Shown here one piece after another: positions 8,295 through 15,587 of a stretch of 16,758 nucleotides of DNA. Source of the DNA: Chloroflexota bacterium (GTDB lineage: Bacteria > Chloroflexota > Anaerolineae > Aggregatilineales > Phototrophicaceae); NCBI GenBank assembly GCA_026706395.1, contig JAPOYU010000142.1, positions 1 to 16,758 on the forward strand, written 5' to 3'. The first letter of the stretch is position 1, and every line of letters starts with the position of its first letter. The notes beneath the pieces were generated by a model. That model was not told the DNA's origin, did not search any database, and saw only the letters and a program-made list of their open reading frames with translations. Position numbers and translations under genes: made by a program.

Positions 8295-9152
8295 ATGTCA
8301 AGATCAAGCCAGCGCTCTCGGCGAAGAAAAACCGCCATGCAATCGATGGCCTACACGGCGATCGCGGGATTATTGTCGCTGATTGTGGTTTTCCCACTCG
8401 TCTGGGTGATCGCCACATCGCTGAAAGACCGCCGCCAGATCATTCAGAATCCGCTCGGTTTGCCCGAGGTCTACTATTGGTCGAATTATGCCGACGCCTG
8501 GCGCGACGGGAATTTCGGCGTCTACTTCATCAACAGTATTTTGGTCGTCATCCCGACTGCTCTTGGCGTGGTGGTCTTGTCATTGCTGGCGGCTTACGCC
8601 TTCGCCATGTTCAAGTTCAGGGGCAAGAATGCGCTCTTCACATTCTTTCTCATCGGGCTGACCGTTCCGCTTGGCATCCTGGTCATTCCTATCTTTTATC
8701 AGATGGTGAGCCTGAAGCTGGTGAACAATCTTTGGTCGCTGATATTGCCGCAGACAGCGGTCGGCCTGCCCTTTGCCATCTTGCTCTTGCGCGGCTTCAT
8801 TCACGAATTGCCCAAAGAAGTGCTGGATGCCGGTCGCATCGATGGCTGCGGCAATTGGGGCATATTGCGCTTCATCGTCATGCCACTAAGCCGCCCAGCC
8901 CTGTTGTCCGTGATGATCTTCAACATTGTCTGGGTATGGAATCAATTCTTGCTGCCGGTTGTGCTGATCCAGAAAGCCTCCGCCCGCACCTTGCCGCAGG
9001 GACTCAGCGTGTTCATGGGACGTTACGGCGCCGATTTCGGCTTGCTGATGGCGGGCGCGACCATTTCCTTCATTCCGGTGGTTATCGTCTATGTTATCTT
9101 CCAGCGACAATTCATCAAAGGTATTGCCGCCGGCGCTTTGAGTGGCATATAG
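8295..9152 (+). CDS. ABC sugar transporter permease, MalG/UgpE-like
   Basis: Second permease of the sugar-type importer, 285 residues from ATG 8295. A basic N-terminus (SRSSQRSRRRK) precedes the first helix (about 20-41), ending in the family pattern FPLVWVIATSLKDRRQI. WSNYADAWR, GVYFINSILVVIPTAL and a YAFAMFKFRGK block follow, all typical of MalG-like subunits. The EAA loop is at about 173-198 (KEVLDAGRIDGCGNWGILRFIVMPLS), with Cys in place of the usual Ala after DG. The last helix ends in QRQFIKGIAAGALSG, the usual C-terminus. The ribosome site is weak. The amidohydrolase gene starts 12 bases after the stop, so one transcript is likely. Confidence 0.94.
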   Translation: MSRSSQRSRRRKTAMQSMAYTAIAGLLSLIVVFPLVWVIATSLKDRRQIIQNPLGLPEVYYWSNYADAWRDGNFGVYFINSILVVIPTALGVVVLSLLAAYAFAMFKFRGKNALFTFFLIGLTVPLGILVIPIFYQMVSLKLVNNLWSLILPQTAVGLPFAILLLRGFIHELPKEVLDAGRIDGCGNWGILRFIVMPLSRPALLSVMIFNIVWVWNQFLLPVVLIQKASARTLPQGLSVFMGRYGADFGLLMAGATISFIPVVIVYVIFQRQFIKGIAAGALSGI

Positions 9153-9164
9153 GGGATGTGAATT

Positions 9165-10505
9165 ATGAACCATAGAGGCAGCCCAACTTTCGACCGCTTG
9201 CTGTCGTTTATCGACCGTCTTCCTGTTATCGACTGTCATGAACATATGGCTGGACCCGACCATCTGGTCCGCTTCTCCGAGCCGATCGCGGCGCTGATTG
9301 CGGGCTACTACGCCGGCGATCTGATCTCTGCTGGCTTGACGGAGGGGCAACTGGCATTCCTCAAGGATGAAACGGTTGCCACCGGCGACAAATGGCCCCT
9401 CTTCCAAACGTATTGGGAGCGGAGTCAACATACAGCCTATGCGCGCGTCGTCAAGCTCGTCATGCGCGATGGTTATGGCGAGCCAGACATGTCATTGGAC
9501 GCGCTGCAACGCATTGGTGAAAGATTGCCGGAACGCGACCCGGATTACTATCGTCAGATGATGACGGACGCGAACATACGCTGCGTCATAACCGATGCGC
9601 TCGGCTGGCCGCCTGGCGACTTCGGCGCCTTCCTGCGCGGTGAACAAGTCTTTGAGAAGGGCTGGCGCCCCGTCGTTCCTCTCCCTATCTTTCACGTCCT
9701 GCGGCATCATGAACATACAGCGCGCGATTGGCGCGGCATACAGCAGATATCCGAATGGGCGCAGCAACCCATCACGTCGCTGGATGAGTTTACCCAGGCG
9801 GTCTATGAGATATTACGACTCGCAAAAGCGCGCGGCGCGCTCGCGCTCAAGGATCAGTGCGCTTACAACCGATCGCTGGCTTACGATGTCACAGCAAAAG
9901 CCGATGCTGAGCGGATATTCAATCGGCTGTTGAACGACGCGAACGCCGTATTGGGCTGGCCCGAAGCCAAGCCGCTCGATGACTATCTCTTCCATCAGTA
10001 TATGCGTTTCGCGCGCGAGTTAGATTTCCCCGTCCAAATCCATACCGGGCACATGGCGGGCTCATTCAATCGGGTCGACAAAGCCAACGTCCGGCTGTTT
10101 GTGCCCGTGCTTGAATTGCATCGCGATGTGAGATTCGATCTGTTTCACGGCAACTGGCCCTATATGGGCGATCTTCTATTTGTCGCGAAGAACTACCCCA
10201 ACGTGGCTCTAAACCTGACCTGGCTGTATATCATAGATCCGCTTTATGCGCAGCGGCTGCTTGAGCGCGCCGTCATGACCGTGCCGCATAGCAAACTCCA
10301 TGCCTTTGGCGGCGACCATACCGATATACCTGAACGAGCGGTTGCCCACCTGAAGATTGCCAGGCATGTCATCGCGGCCGCCCTTGCGAATCTTGTGGAA
10401 AAGGGATGGCTAAACGAAGAGCAGGCGCGATTCATTGCCCAACAGTGGTTCTACGATAACCCCAATCGCTTCTTCGCCTTCGAACCTGAAGCGCGAAAGG
10501 CGTGA
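9165..10505 (+). CDS. Metal-dependent amidohydrolase-superfamily enzyme (amidohydrolase 2-like)
   Basis: A protein of 446 residues from ATG 9165, with GGGGA (9152-9156) eight bases upstream. It has the order of metal-site residues of TIM-barrel amidohydrolases: DCHEH near the N-terminus (His25, His27), a possible bridging lysine in ALALKDQCAY (Lys229), QIHTGH (His293), DLFHGNWP (His328) and FGGDHTD (Asp384). The layout recalls amidohydrolase-2 proteins and, more distantly, uronate isomerases, so hydrolysis, decarboxylation or isomerisation are all possible. No signal peptide is visible, so it acts in the cytoplasm, presumably on material brought in by the transporter encoded just upstream. 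It is the last + strand gene of the run; the next gene faces it tail to tail 79 bases away. Confidence 0.82.
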   Translation: MNHRGSPTFDRLLSFIDRLPVIDCHEHMAGPDHLVRFSEPIAALIAGYYAGDLISAGLTEGQLAFLKDETVATGDKWPLFQTYWERSQHTAYARVVKLVMRDGYGEPDMSLDALQRIGERLPERDPDYYRQMMTDANIRCVITDALGWPPGDFGAFLRGEQVFEKGWRPVVPLPIFHVLRHHEHTARDWRGIQQISEWAQQPITSLDEFTQAVYEILRLAKARGALALKDQCAYNRSLAYDVTAKADAERIFNRLLNDANAVLGWPEAKPLDDYLFHQYMRFARELDFPVQIHTGHMAGSFNRVDKANVRLFVPVLELHRDVRFDLFHGNWPYMGDLLFVAKNYPNVALNLTWLYIIDPLYAQRLLERAVMTVPHSKLHAFGGDHTDIPERAVAHLKIARHVIAAALANLVEKGWLNEEQARFIAQQWFYDNPNRFFAFEPEARKA

Positions 10506-10584
10506 ATTCTCGCGAATTAGACAGCCGCAGGCTTTGCAAACCGCTGCGCAGGACCGCCGTAGAGCGATGTATTTGCGCCTCGTG

Positions 10585-10904
10585 TTATGGGCGCATCTCT
10601 CTATTGTAGGGCTTCAGCGGCTTATCCTTCTTCATCTCCTGCACAATTTGCCCGATAGAACGGTCGACAAACTGAATTATGCTCCTAGCGAGATTTGTCC
10701 CGGAAGGACTTCCGAGCCATCCTTCCTGAGTGAACGTGTGCAAGGCGGTGGCTTCAATCCCTTTGGAAGCAAGCCTGCAAATTCGGCAGAAGCTGCGACT
10801 TGGCGGGCAGCCAGCTGGCCGATGCGCTGATTCCAGGACAGAATCTCCGTCATCAGTTTAGTCGCCATCTGTCTTTGCTTGGCTTCAGTCAGCAAAGCAC
10901 TCAT
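10585..10904 (-). pseudogene. Short unknown gene with a one-base frameshift, downstream of the alpha/beta hydrolase
   Basis: No single frame spans this stretch, but two frames join into one sensible protein. From ATG 10904, which overlaps the end of the hydrolase gene by 20 bases, one frame gives a helical stretch (MSALLTEAKQRQMATK, then WNQRIGQLAARQVAASAEFA). Near 10765-10780 the coherent reading moves by -1 and continues SKGIEATALHTFTQEGW, GSPSGTNLARSIIQFVDRS, IGQIVQEMKKDKPLKPY, to TAA at 10585-10587. Restoring one base gives about 106 residues. Staying in the first frame gives a proline/arginine-rich tail typical of out-of-frame reading. I do not recognise the family. It may be a recent pseudogene, an assembly indel, or less likely a programmed shift. 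Confidence 0.55.
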
Positions 10905-11784
10905 CGGCAAAGCGCAGCATGTGATCCAACACGATCTCTGGCGCTTCTTCCGGCAGATAATGACCGCAAGGAATCTCCGCCCCTTCAACGTTGGAGCAGC
11001 GGATTTCCCAAATATCCATCGCCGGCGAGCGTGACAGATTGCCCTGCTCCCCCCACAAGATAAGCGTTGGCACATCGATCGTAACGCCGCGGTTCAGCTC
11101 GCCACGCAGGCGCGGCACATCGACATTGAAAGCGGCGCGGTAATCATAAAGGACGCTTAGCATGGCGCCGGGCTGCGTGATGGCCTGATAATAGTGTTGC
11201 CAGGTCCCGTCTGATTGAAGCAAATCAAGAAAGCCCTCGGAGCGGTTGTAGAAGTGGCGGATGTAGAGTTCAATATTGTCCTTGGAGGCCATGAGCTGCT
11301 CGGAAATCGGCGAAGCCAGCTTGAAGAGCTGATCCCAATGGTGTGGGCCGACCGTGCTGGAGGGCATCTCCTGGTAAATGTACTCAGTCGGCAGAATGTC
11401 CAGCAGCGCCAGCCCTAGCAGGGTCTCCGGATAATCCAGGCCATAACGCCGCGCCGCCCGCCCGCCACGATCGTGACCGTAGAGCAGGAACTTGCCAAGC
11501 TCCAACTGCTGCGCCAGCTCAAAAAAGTCGCGCGCCTGCTTGCCCTTGTCCATCACCTCGAGCGGGGGCTTGTCGCTTTCGCCATAGCCGCGCATGTCCG
11601 GCGCGACCACATAGTGGTTTTCCATCAGCGCCGGCAATACATAGCGCCACATGCGCCAGGTCTCGAACAGACCGTGCGCCAGCATGATTGGACGCGCTCT
11701 GTTCTTGCCGCCGTGGACGTAATGCAATCGGATGCCGTTGACCCTTATGTATTCGTGCGTGATGCCCGCGATTTCGCCGCTCAT
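10885..11784 (-). CDS. Alpha/beta hydrolase, fluoroacetate (haloacetate) dehalogenase-like
   Basis: A protein of 299 residues. The start is ATG 11784 because GAGGAGGAGA lies directly before it; a TTG at 11811 would add nine residues. Numbering from that TTG, the alpha/beta hydrolase marks are HGLFETWRMWR (46-56), the nucleophile in GHDRGGR (Asp114), Asp138 in LLDILPT and His284 in CGHYLPEEAP. Known fluoroacetate dehalogenases use Asp104, Arg105/Arg108 (carboxylate), Asp128, His149/Trp150/Tyr212 (halide) and His271. Here Arg115, Arg118, Asp138, His158, Trp159, Tyr222 or Tyr224 and His284 stand at near-identical spacings. LILWGEQGNLSRSPAMDIW also matches that family. Epoxide hydrolase is the main alternative. 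The gene is cytoplasmic and downstream of a degraded stretch; the frameshifted gene overlaps its 3' end. Confidence 0.85.
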   Translation of the reverse strand: MSGEIAGITHEYIRVNGIRLHYVHGGKNRARPIMLAHGLFETWRMWRYVLPALMENHYVVAPDMRGYGESDKPPLEVMDKGKQARDFFELAQQLELGKFLLYGHDRGGRAARRYGLDYPETLLGLALLDILPTEYIYQEMPSSTVGPHHWDQLFKLASPISEQLMASKDNIELYIRHFYNRSEGFLDLLQSDGTWQHYYQAITQPGAMLSVLYDYRAAFNVDVPRLRGELNRGVTIDVPTLILWGEQGNLSRSPAMDIWEIRCSNVEGAEIPCGHYLPEEAPEIVLDHMLRFADECFAD

Positions 11785-11794
11785 TCTCCTCCTC
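11785..11794 (-). promoter_or_regulatory. Ribosome binding site deciding the hydrolase start
   Basis: On the - strand GAGGAGGAGA runs directly into ATG 11784, giving GAGG six bases from the start. It is the best Shine-Dalgarno match in the area and favours this ATG over those nine to 27 bases upstream. Confidence 0.65.
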
Positions 11795-11807
11795 ATCGGA
11801 TTCATGT

Positions 11808-12095
11808 TCAAATATCCTGTGGGGCTGGGATACCAACAACGAGCCCTACGCGATCATGGCTTCCGAGCTGCCATCCACCGCGAACGGAATGGTCAGCCTC
11901 AATGATGATGACAATGTAGAAGTCACCGTTGCCTTGCGCGACGCCCTTGATCCGCGGGCATCAAGCGCGCGAATGAATCTGCGGCGACCGCTGACCTCAG
12001 TCGGGAAACCGGTCAGGTTCTGCTCTCAGGTTCCGCTCTTTGATGACCTCATCGAGATCGAATTGCAATTGGGTCTTGGTAATGGCCTCAATCAA
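11808..12095 (-). pseudogene. Degraded or frameshifted reading frame upstream of the hydrolase (unknown)
   Basis: On the - strand a TTG at 12095 with AAGGA eight bases before opens a frame of 32 residues (IEAITKTQLQFDLDEVIKER, then NLRAEPDRFPD) ending at TGA 11997-11999. A second frame overlaps it (TEVSGRRRFIRALDARG). A third stretch, back in the first frame, reads GVAQGNGDFYIVIIIEADHS and ends IPAPQDI-TGA at 11808-11810, 23 bases before the hydrolase start. Joined across two compensating shifts they would give a protein of about 95 residues in the hydrolase's operon. The evidence is only that the pieces look protein-like. An uninterrupted + strand frame (11856-12110) lies exactly opposite. 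I recognise no family. Confidence 0.25.
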
Positions 12096-12110
12096 GATCA
12101 ATTTCCTTAA

Positions 12111-12268
12111 TCCAGCACATCGCAATCCGGCAGCTTAATTGTATACCATTTGCTGCGCCTTCTGACGCGTTGCGCCGGCGCGCAATAGACAAGAGCAAGG
12201 TAACATCAGGATTCCTAAATGTTTGCTGCGGCTACAACTTCGGGCGGGTATGTATAGCGGCGCTTATC
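12111..12268. other. Intergenic stretch with a candidate - strand promoter
   Basis: No gene is seen here. On the - strand TGGTATACAAT (12148-12138) resembles an extended -10 element for the hydrolase unit; no good -35 lies at the right distance. A TTGCGC/GCGCAA inverted repeat with a four-base loop lies at 12170-12185, with no T-run to make it a terminator for the propeller gene. Confidence 0.3.
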
Positions 12269-13087
12269 CTAAGGCACTTCAACGATTTGCACCGACCCGG
12301 CATTTGTAGCGATCAAGAGGCGCGACCAATTTAGCCATTCGATGCCAGTAACATCAGCGAATGGCAAAGCCTTGAATACGCTCTCGCCATCGCTAGCCGA
12401 AACCGTCTCACCGTGCAATACAGCGGTCCGCTCCGCGATAGTGCAGATAGCGTTGATCGGGCTTTGCCACTGATGTGCGAGCGCCCAGCCCGCTTCCTGG
12501 TTTAGGCGGCTGTGCAGCGCGCCTTCTGTCGTGCCCAGCCAGAGCCGGCCTGCTTCAGCTGCTGCAAGCGAAAGTATCGCTGAGTTGACGAAATCAGATT
12601 GATCTTGCCAACTGCGCCCGTCTGTGTCGCTGCGGAAGAGCCCGCTCTCTGCGCCGGCCCAGATGGTACCTTCCGAGTCCCGGCAAAGCGCATTCACTCG
12701 CCAGTTCAACAAGCCGACGTTCCAGCCGCGCCAGCTGCGACCGCCATCGTCCGAGCGAAGCACACCGTCTTCGAGCGTGGCCGCCAATACCGCTCCCTCC
12801 GTCGCCAGCAGAGCCGACACGATTGTCGACTGTGATGGCAACGCTCGCGCATGCCAGCTTGCGCCCGCGTCATCGGATATTTGTACAGCGCCGACGGTGG
12901 CGACGAAAATGCAACCGTCGTCCATCACGCAGATCGCGGTGGTGGGCGCTGGTTCAGTGATGTTGCGCCAGGTCCTGCCATTGTCGGACGAGCGCTGCAA
13001 GCCCGACTGTTTCGCGCAGAAGATCTGGCCGCCCGGCATCGCGGCTAGGGCATGCACCCTTGGAGACTGTAACTCAGCGGACGTCAT
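12269..13087 (-). CDS. Asp-box (BNR) repeat beta-propeller, Ycf48/sialidase-fold-like, cytoplasmic
   Basis: A protein of 272 residues built from seven repeats of about 35-40, which suggests a seven-bladed propeller. Four clear Asp-boxes (S-x-D-x-G-x-[TS]-W) are seen: SSDNGRTW (33-40), SDDAGASW (71-78), SDDGGRSW (112-119) and SDTDGRSW (153-160). A degenerate one lies at about 193-201. The last two blades have lost the motif. Each is preceded by a hydrophobic strand of the type IFVAT/VLAAT/IWAGA/LWLGT. There is no signal peptide and no sialidase catalytic set (no Arg triad is evident), so it is probably a binding or assembly scaffold rather than an enzyme. Its ATG overlaps the stop of the GroEL-like gene by one base (TGATG), so translation of the two is coupled. 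The partner is unknown. Confidence 0.85.
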   Translation of the reverse strand: MTSAELQSPRVHALAAMPGGQIFCAKQSGLQRSSDNGRTWRNITEPAPTTAICVMDDGCIFVATVGAVQISDDAGASWHARALPSQSTIVSALLATEGAVLAATLEDGVLRSDDGGRSWRGWNVGLLNWRVNALCRDSEGTIWAGAESGLFRSDTDGRSWQDQSDFVNSAILSLAAAEAGRLWLGTTEGALHSRLNQEAGWALAHQWQSPINAICTIAERTAVLHGETVSASDGESVFKALPFADVTGIEWLNWSRLLIATNAGSVQIVEVP

Positions 13088-14712
13088 CAGCTGCCATCCG
13101 GTCGAAACGCCATCTCCGGCGCCTTCCCGTAAACGACAGCATCGACGGTCAAAGCGAGCGTGGCGCTGGATACGGCGTAGCGCAATGCCTCGATTTGAGC
13201 CGCTGCCGAGTCGTAGATGCCATGGACCGTGGGAAATGGCATCGCGCCAGATGGTCCGTTTTCCAGCTGGGCGAGCAAGAAAGCGGCTTCATAGCCGGCA
13301 TTCTGTGCCAAAGCCGCGAAGGGCGCGCCGACCGCCTTGAGCAGAATACTGTAGGCGGCGCCTTCATCTGGCGTCCGGCTCTCGCCTTGGCGCTGCTGGA
13401 GCATGTCTCGGCACGACAGTAGCGCCATGCCGCCGCCGGGCAGGAGGCCGCGCCGCCGCGCCGCTCGGATAGCGCGCAGCGCCCGCTCTGTCATCGCCAC
13501 CCGCGCCTCAATTTCGCTGGGCGCGCTGCCGCCAGTGTAGAGGATAGCGAAGCCACCCTTGAGCCGCCCGATTCGGTCGCGCAGTTCCTTACGGATATCG
13601 GTGTCGGTGGCAGCCTGAAGGGCCTTTTGCAGCTCGGCAATTTGGGCGCGCAATCGCCTGGTATCCCCGCGCCCGCCACGTATGCTGAGATAATTCTTGT
13701 CCAGCCACAGTCTTCGGGCATGTCCCAGATGCGCTGGACCCAGCGTGTTGGTCCTGTCCCCCGTGACCTCAAGCAGCGGCCGCCCTCCGGTCAGAACTGC
13801 CAGGTCACCCAGGGCGTCGGCTTGAGCCTGTGATGTCGAGCCCGGGGTCTTTGCCGCAATGATGCGCAGGCGCGCGGAGGTTTCGCTGCGATTTAACAGC
13901 GCCGCGACCGGCTCGGCTACGCTGCGCGCGACGATAACCAGGTTTTCGATCTTTTCCTGCAGCGCCAGCCGCAGAATGGGTACGACTTCTTCGGCTTCTT
14001 TGAAGTCGAAATCGCTGAGCAACAGCGCGGCCTCTTCCAGCTCAATGGCGCCACTCCCCGCGCCATGCGACCCGCCACTGAAGAAGTTGCCTTCAAAATA
14101 GGCGCAACGCGGGCTCCGCGCCTGCCCGCCCTGTATATCTATCAGACCTGATGCATCCATGACCTGCAATATCTCGGTCAGCGCTTCAGCCAAGTTAGCA
14201 TCATCGCAGACGCTTCTGGCAATATCGGCCAGCTTCGCCGCGCCTTCAAGCGGCGTGATCTGCGAATCGAGATGTGTAGTGATCGCCGCCAAGCCCGCTT
14301 CAAGGTGACGCCGCAACTGCGTGAGATCGCCGCCAGCCGCTGCGAAACGCACACCTTCGGCGAAGACCGTCCGATAGACTATCGCGGCTGTTGCCGTGCC
14401 ATCACCGACCGCTTCATGCAAGCGCCAGAGCATGCCGCGCAGGAGCATCGCCCCGATATTCTCGTACTGATTTGGCAACTCAATAATGCGGCGGGCAATC
14501 ACCGCGCCATCATCGAGCAGTTCCGGCGAGGTATCGCGCGTGCCCCGCTCAATCCCGACGATGCGCGGACGCGGGCCCAAGGTGGGCTGAATAGCAGCGA
14601 CGAGTTTGTCGATGCCGCGCAGCATGGCGCGATGCACATCCGGTTGGGTCAGTACGCCGGCTCGCTGCCGGGGTGGGTTGTAGTTCTGCGCCAGTTGCTG
14701 TTGATCAATCAT
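13087..14712 (-). CDS. Divergent GroEL/Cpn60-like chaperonin paralogue, catalytic Asp398 position replaced by Arg
   Basis: The length is 541 residues, as for GroEL, and all three domains can be followed. The equatorial domain has TLGPRPR (44-50; GroEL TLGPKGR), DDG (67-69; the Asp52 site), VGDGTATA (102-109; Asp87 in GDGTTTA), LLPGGGMAL (423-431) and GIYDSAAAQIEALRYA (498-513; Asp495 site). The apical domain has IELEEAALLLSDFDF and VLTGGRPLLEV. The Asp that starts ATP hydrolysis in E. coli GroEL (D398 in VEDALHATRAA) falls, without gaps from the GGG motif back, on Arg410 in TERALRAIRAA. NCGEEPS becomes NAGYEAA, PGFGD is lost, and there is no GGM tail. It is therefore probably not the housekeeping GroEL and may be slow or inactive as an ATPase. 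It lies 25 bases after the MalG-like gene and is coupled to the propeller gene. Confidence 0.88.
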   Translation of the reverse strand: MIDQQQLAQNYNPPRQRAGVLTQPDVHRAMLRGIDKLVAAIQPTLGPRPRIVGIERGTRDTSPELLDDGAVIARRIIELPNQYENIGAMLLRGMLWRLHEAVGDGTATAAIVYRTVFAEGVRFAAAGGDLTQLRRHLEAGLAAITTHLDSQITPLEGAAKLADIARSVCDDANLAEALTEILQVMDASGLIDIQGGQARSPRCAYFEGNFFSGGSHGAGSGAIELEEAALLLSDFDFKEAEEVVPILRLALQEKIENLVIVARSVAEPVAALLNRSETSARLRIIAAKTPGSTSQAQADALGDLAVLTGGRPLLEVTGDRTNTLGPAHLGHARRLWLDKNYLSIRGGRGDTRRLRAQIAELQKALQAATDTDIRKELRDRIGRLKGGFAILYTGGSAPSEIEARVAMTERALRAIRAARRRGLLPGGGMALLSCRDMLQQRQGESRTPDEGAAYSILLKAVGAPFAALAQNAGYEAAFLLAQLENGPSGAMPFPTVHGIYDSAAAQIEALRYAVSSATLALTVDAVVYGKAPEMAFRPDGS

Positions 14713-14737
14713 CTTGGCTCGCGTCGCCGATTTGCGC

Positions 14738-15583
14738 TCAACCCTTAAGCCCGCTGGTGGCGATGCCTTCCATGATCCAGCGCTGCATCAAGAAGAACAT
14801 GATGACCAAAGGCAGCACATAGAGCACCGCCGCCGCCATGGTGACGGTGGTGATGGTGAAGCCCTGCGGATTGCGATAGCCGTTGAGCAGCATCGCCGCC
14901 AGATTGGTGTTGTCAGCGTTTAGGTAGATCGTCGGCAAGAACCAGTCGCCCCAGACGTAAGCGAAGGACAAGATGAAGGAGGTCGCCAGCGCTGGTTTGG
15001 CGTTCGGCAGCAGGATCTGCACGAAAAAACGGGCGATGCTCGCGCCATCCGCTTCCGCCGCCTCCTGCAATTCCTTGGGGAAACTGGCGAAGAATTGGCG
15101 GAAGAGGAAGATGTGAAAGGCGTTGCCCGAGATGCCCCACAAGAACCAGGGCCAGTAGGTGCCGGTCAGACGCAGACGAGCGAAAATGACGAATTGCGGG
15201 ATGATGAAGACGATGGCCGGGATCATCAACATGGCGATGATGATGCCGAAACAAAGCCGCTTGCCCGGCCCCTCCAGGCTGGCGAAGGCGAAACCCGCCA
15301 TCGAACTCGTAATCACTGTCGGCACGGTGTAGAGCAGGGACAGGACCAGCGAGTTCAACATGAACTTGGCGAAATCGATCTTAGTCAGCGCGTCCCAGTA
15401 GTTATCCCACTGCGGTATCGCCGGCAGAAGCTGCAGCGCCGACTGCGAATACTCGCCTTCGGTTTTAAGCGATAGCATGATCATCCACAAGATCGGGATG
15501 AAGAGCACAATCGTAATCAGCGCCAGGCCCGTCCCACAGCCGATGCCGCGAACGTTTTGCCTAGCGAGAGCCAGTGCAGCCAT
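14738..15583 (-). CDS. ABC sugar transporter permease, MalG-like
   Basis: A protein of 281 residues. I place the start at ATG 15583, four bases past the upstream gene's stop, with GGAGAAG (15600-15594) ten bases before. A TTG-type start at 15637 would force a 50-base overlap and add a Gly/Arg-rich tail unlike the family. The first helix (about 18-38) leads to MLSLKTEGEY, the typical MalG start. NYWDAL, FMLNSLVLSLL and GFAFASLEGPGKRL follow. The EAA loop is at about 171-196 (ELQEAAEADGASIARFFVQILLPNA). The C-terminus QRWIMEGIATSGLKG is standard for carbohydrate-class permeases. It pairs with the MalF-like gene upstream. No ATPase gene lies here; the next gene encodes the GroEL-like protein. 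Confidence 0.93.
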   Translation of the reverse strand: MAALALARQNVRGIGCGTGLALITIVLFIPILWMIMLSLKTEGEYSQSALQLLPAIPQWDNYWDALTKIDFAKFMLNSLVLSLLYTVPTVITSSMAGFAFASLEGPGKRLCFGIIIAMLMIPAIVFIIPQFVIFARLRLTGTYWPWFLWGISGNAFHIFLFRQFFASFPKELQEAAEADGASIARFFVQILLPNAKPALATSFILSFAYVWGDWFLPTIYLNADNTNLAAMLLNGYRNPQGFTITTVTMAAAVLYVLPLVIMFFLMQRWIMEGIATSGLKG

Positions 15584-15587
15584 GGCG

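Noticed and set aside
8477..9175. Long alternative + frame inside the MalG-like gene
   Set aside because: Out of phase with a clear permease; rich in Arg, His and Leu, with no membrane pattern.
10506..10584. Search for a two-way terminator between the converging genes
   Set aside because: Only short imperfect inverted repeats and no T-run were seen.
10677..11075. Single - strand frame of 132 codons overlapping the end of the hydrolase
   Set aside because: Its first third is antiphase to the well-supported hydrolase and its last third is Pro/Arg-rich. Only the middle (from 10904) is credible, as part of the frameshifted gene.
11856..12110. Uninterrupted + strand frame of 84 codons with an ATG
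   Set aside because: No ribosome site, no recognisable family, and its codons align exactly with the opposite - strand frame, where coding-like pattern can be mirrored. Left as an alternative rather than called.
12624..13340. + strand frame across the propeller and chaperonin-like genes
   Set aside because: It crosses two well-supported - strand genes and is rich in Arg, Ser and Pro, with no domain pattern.
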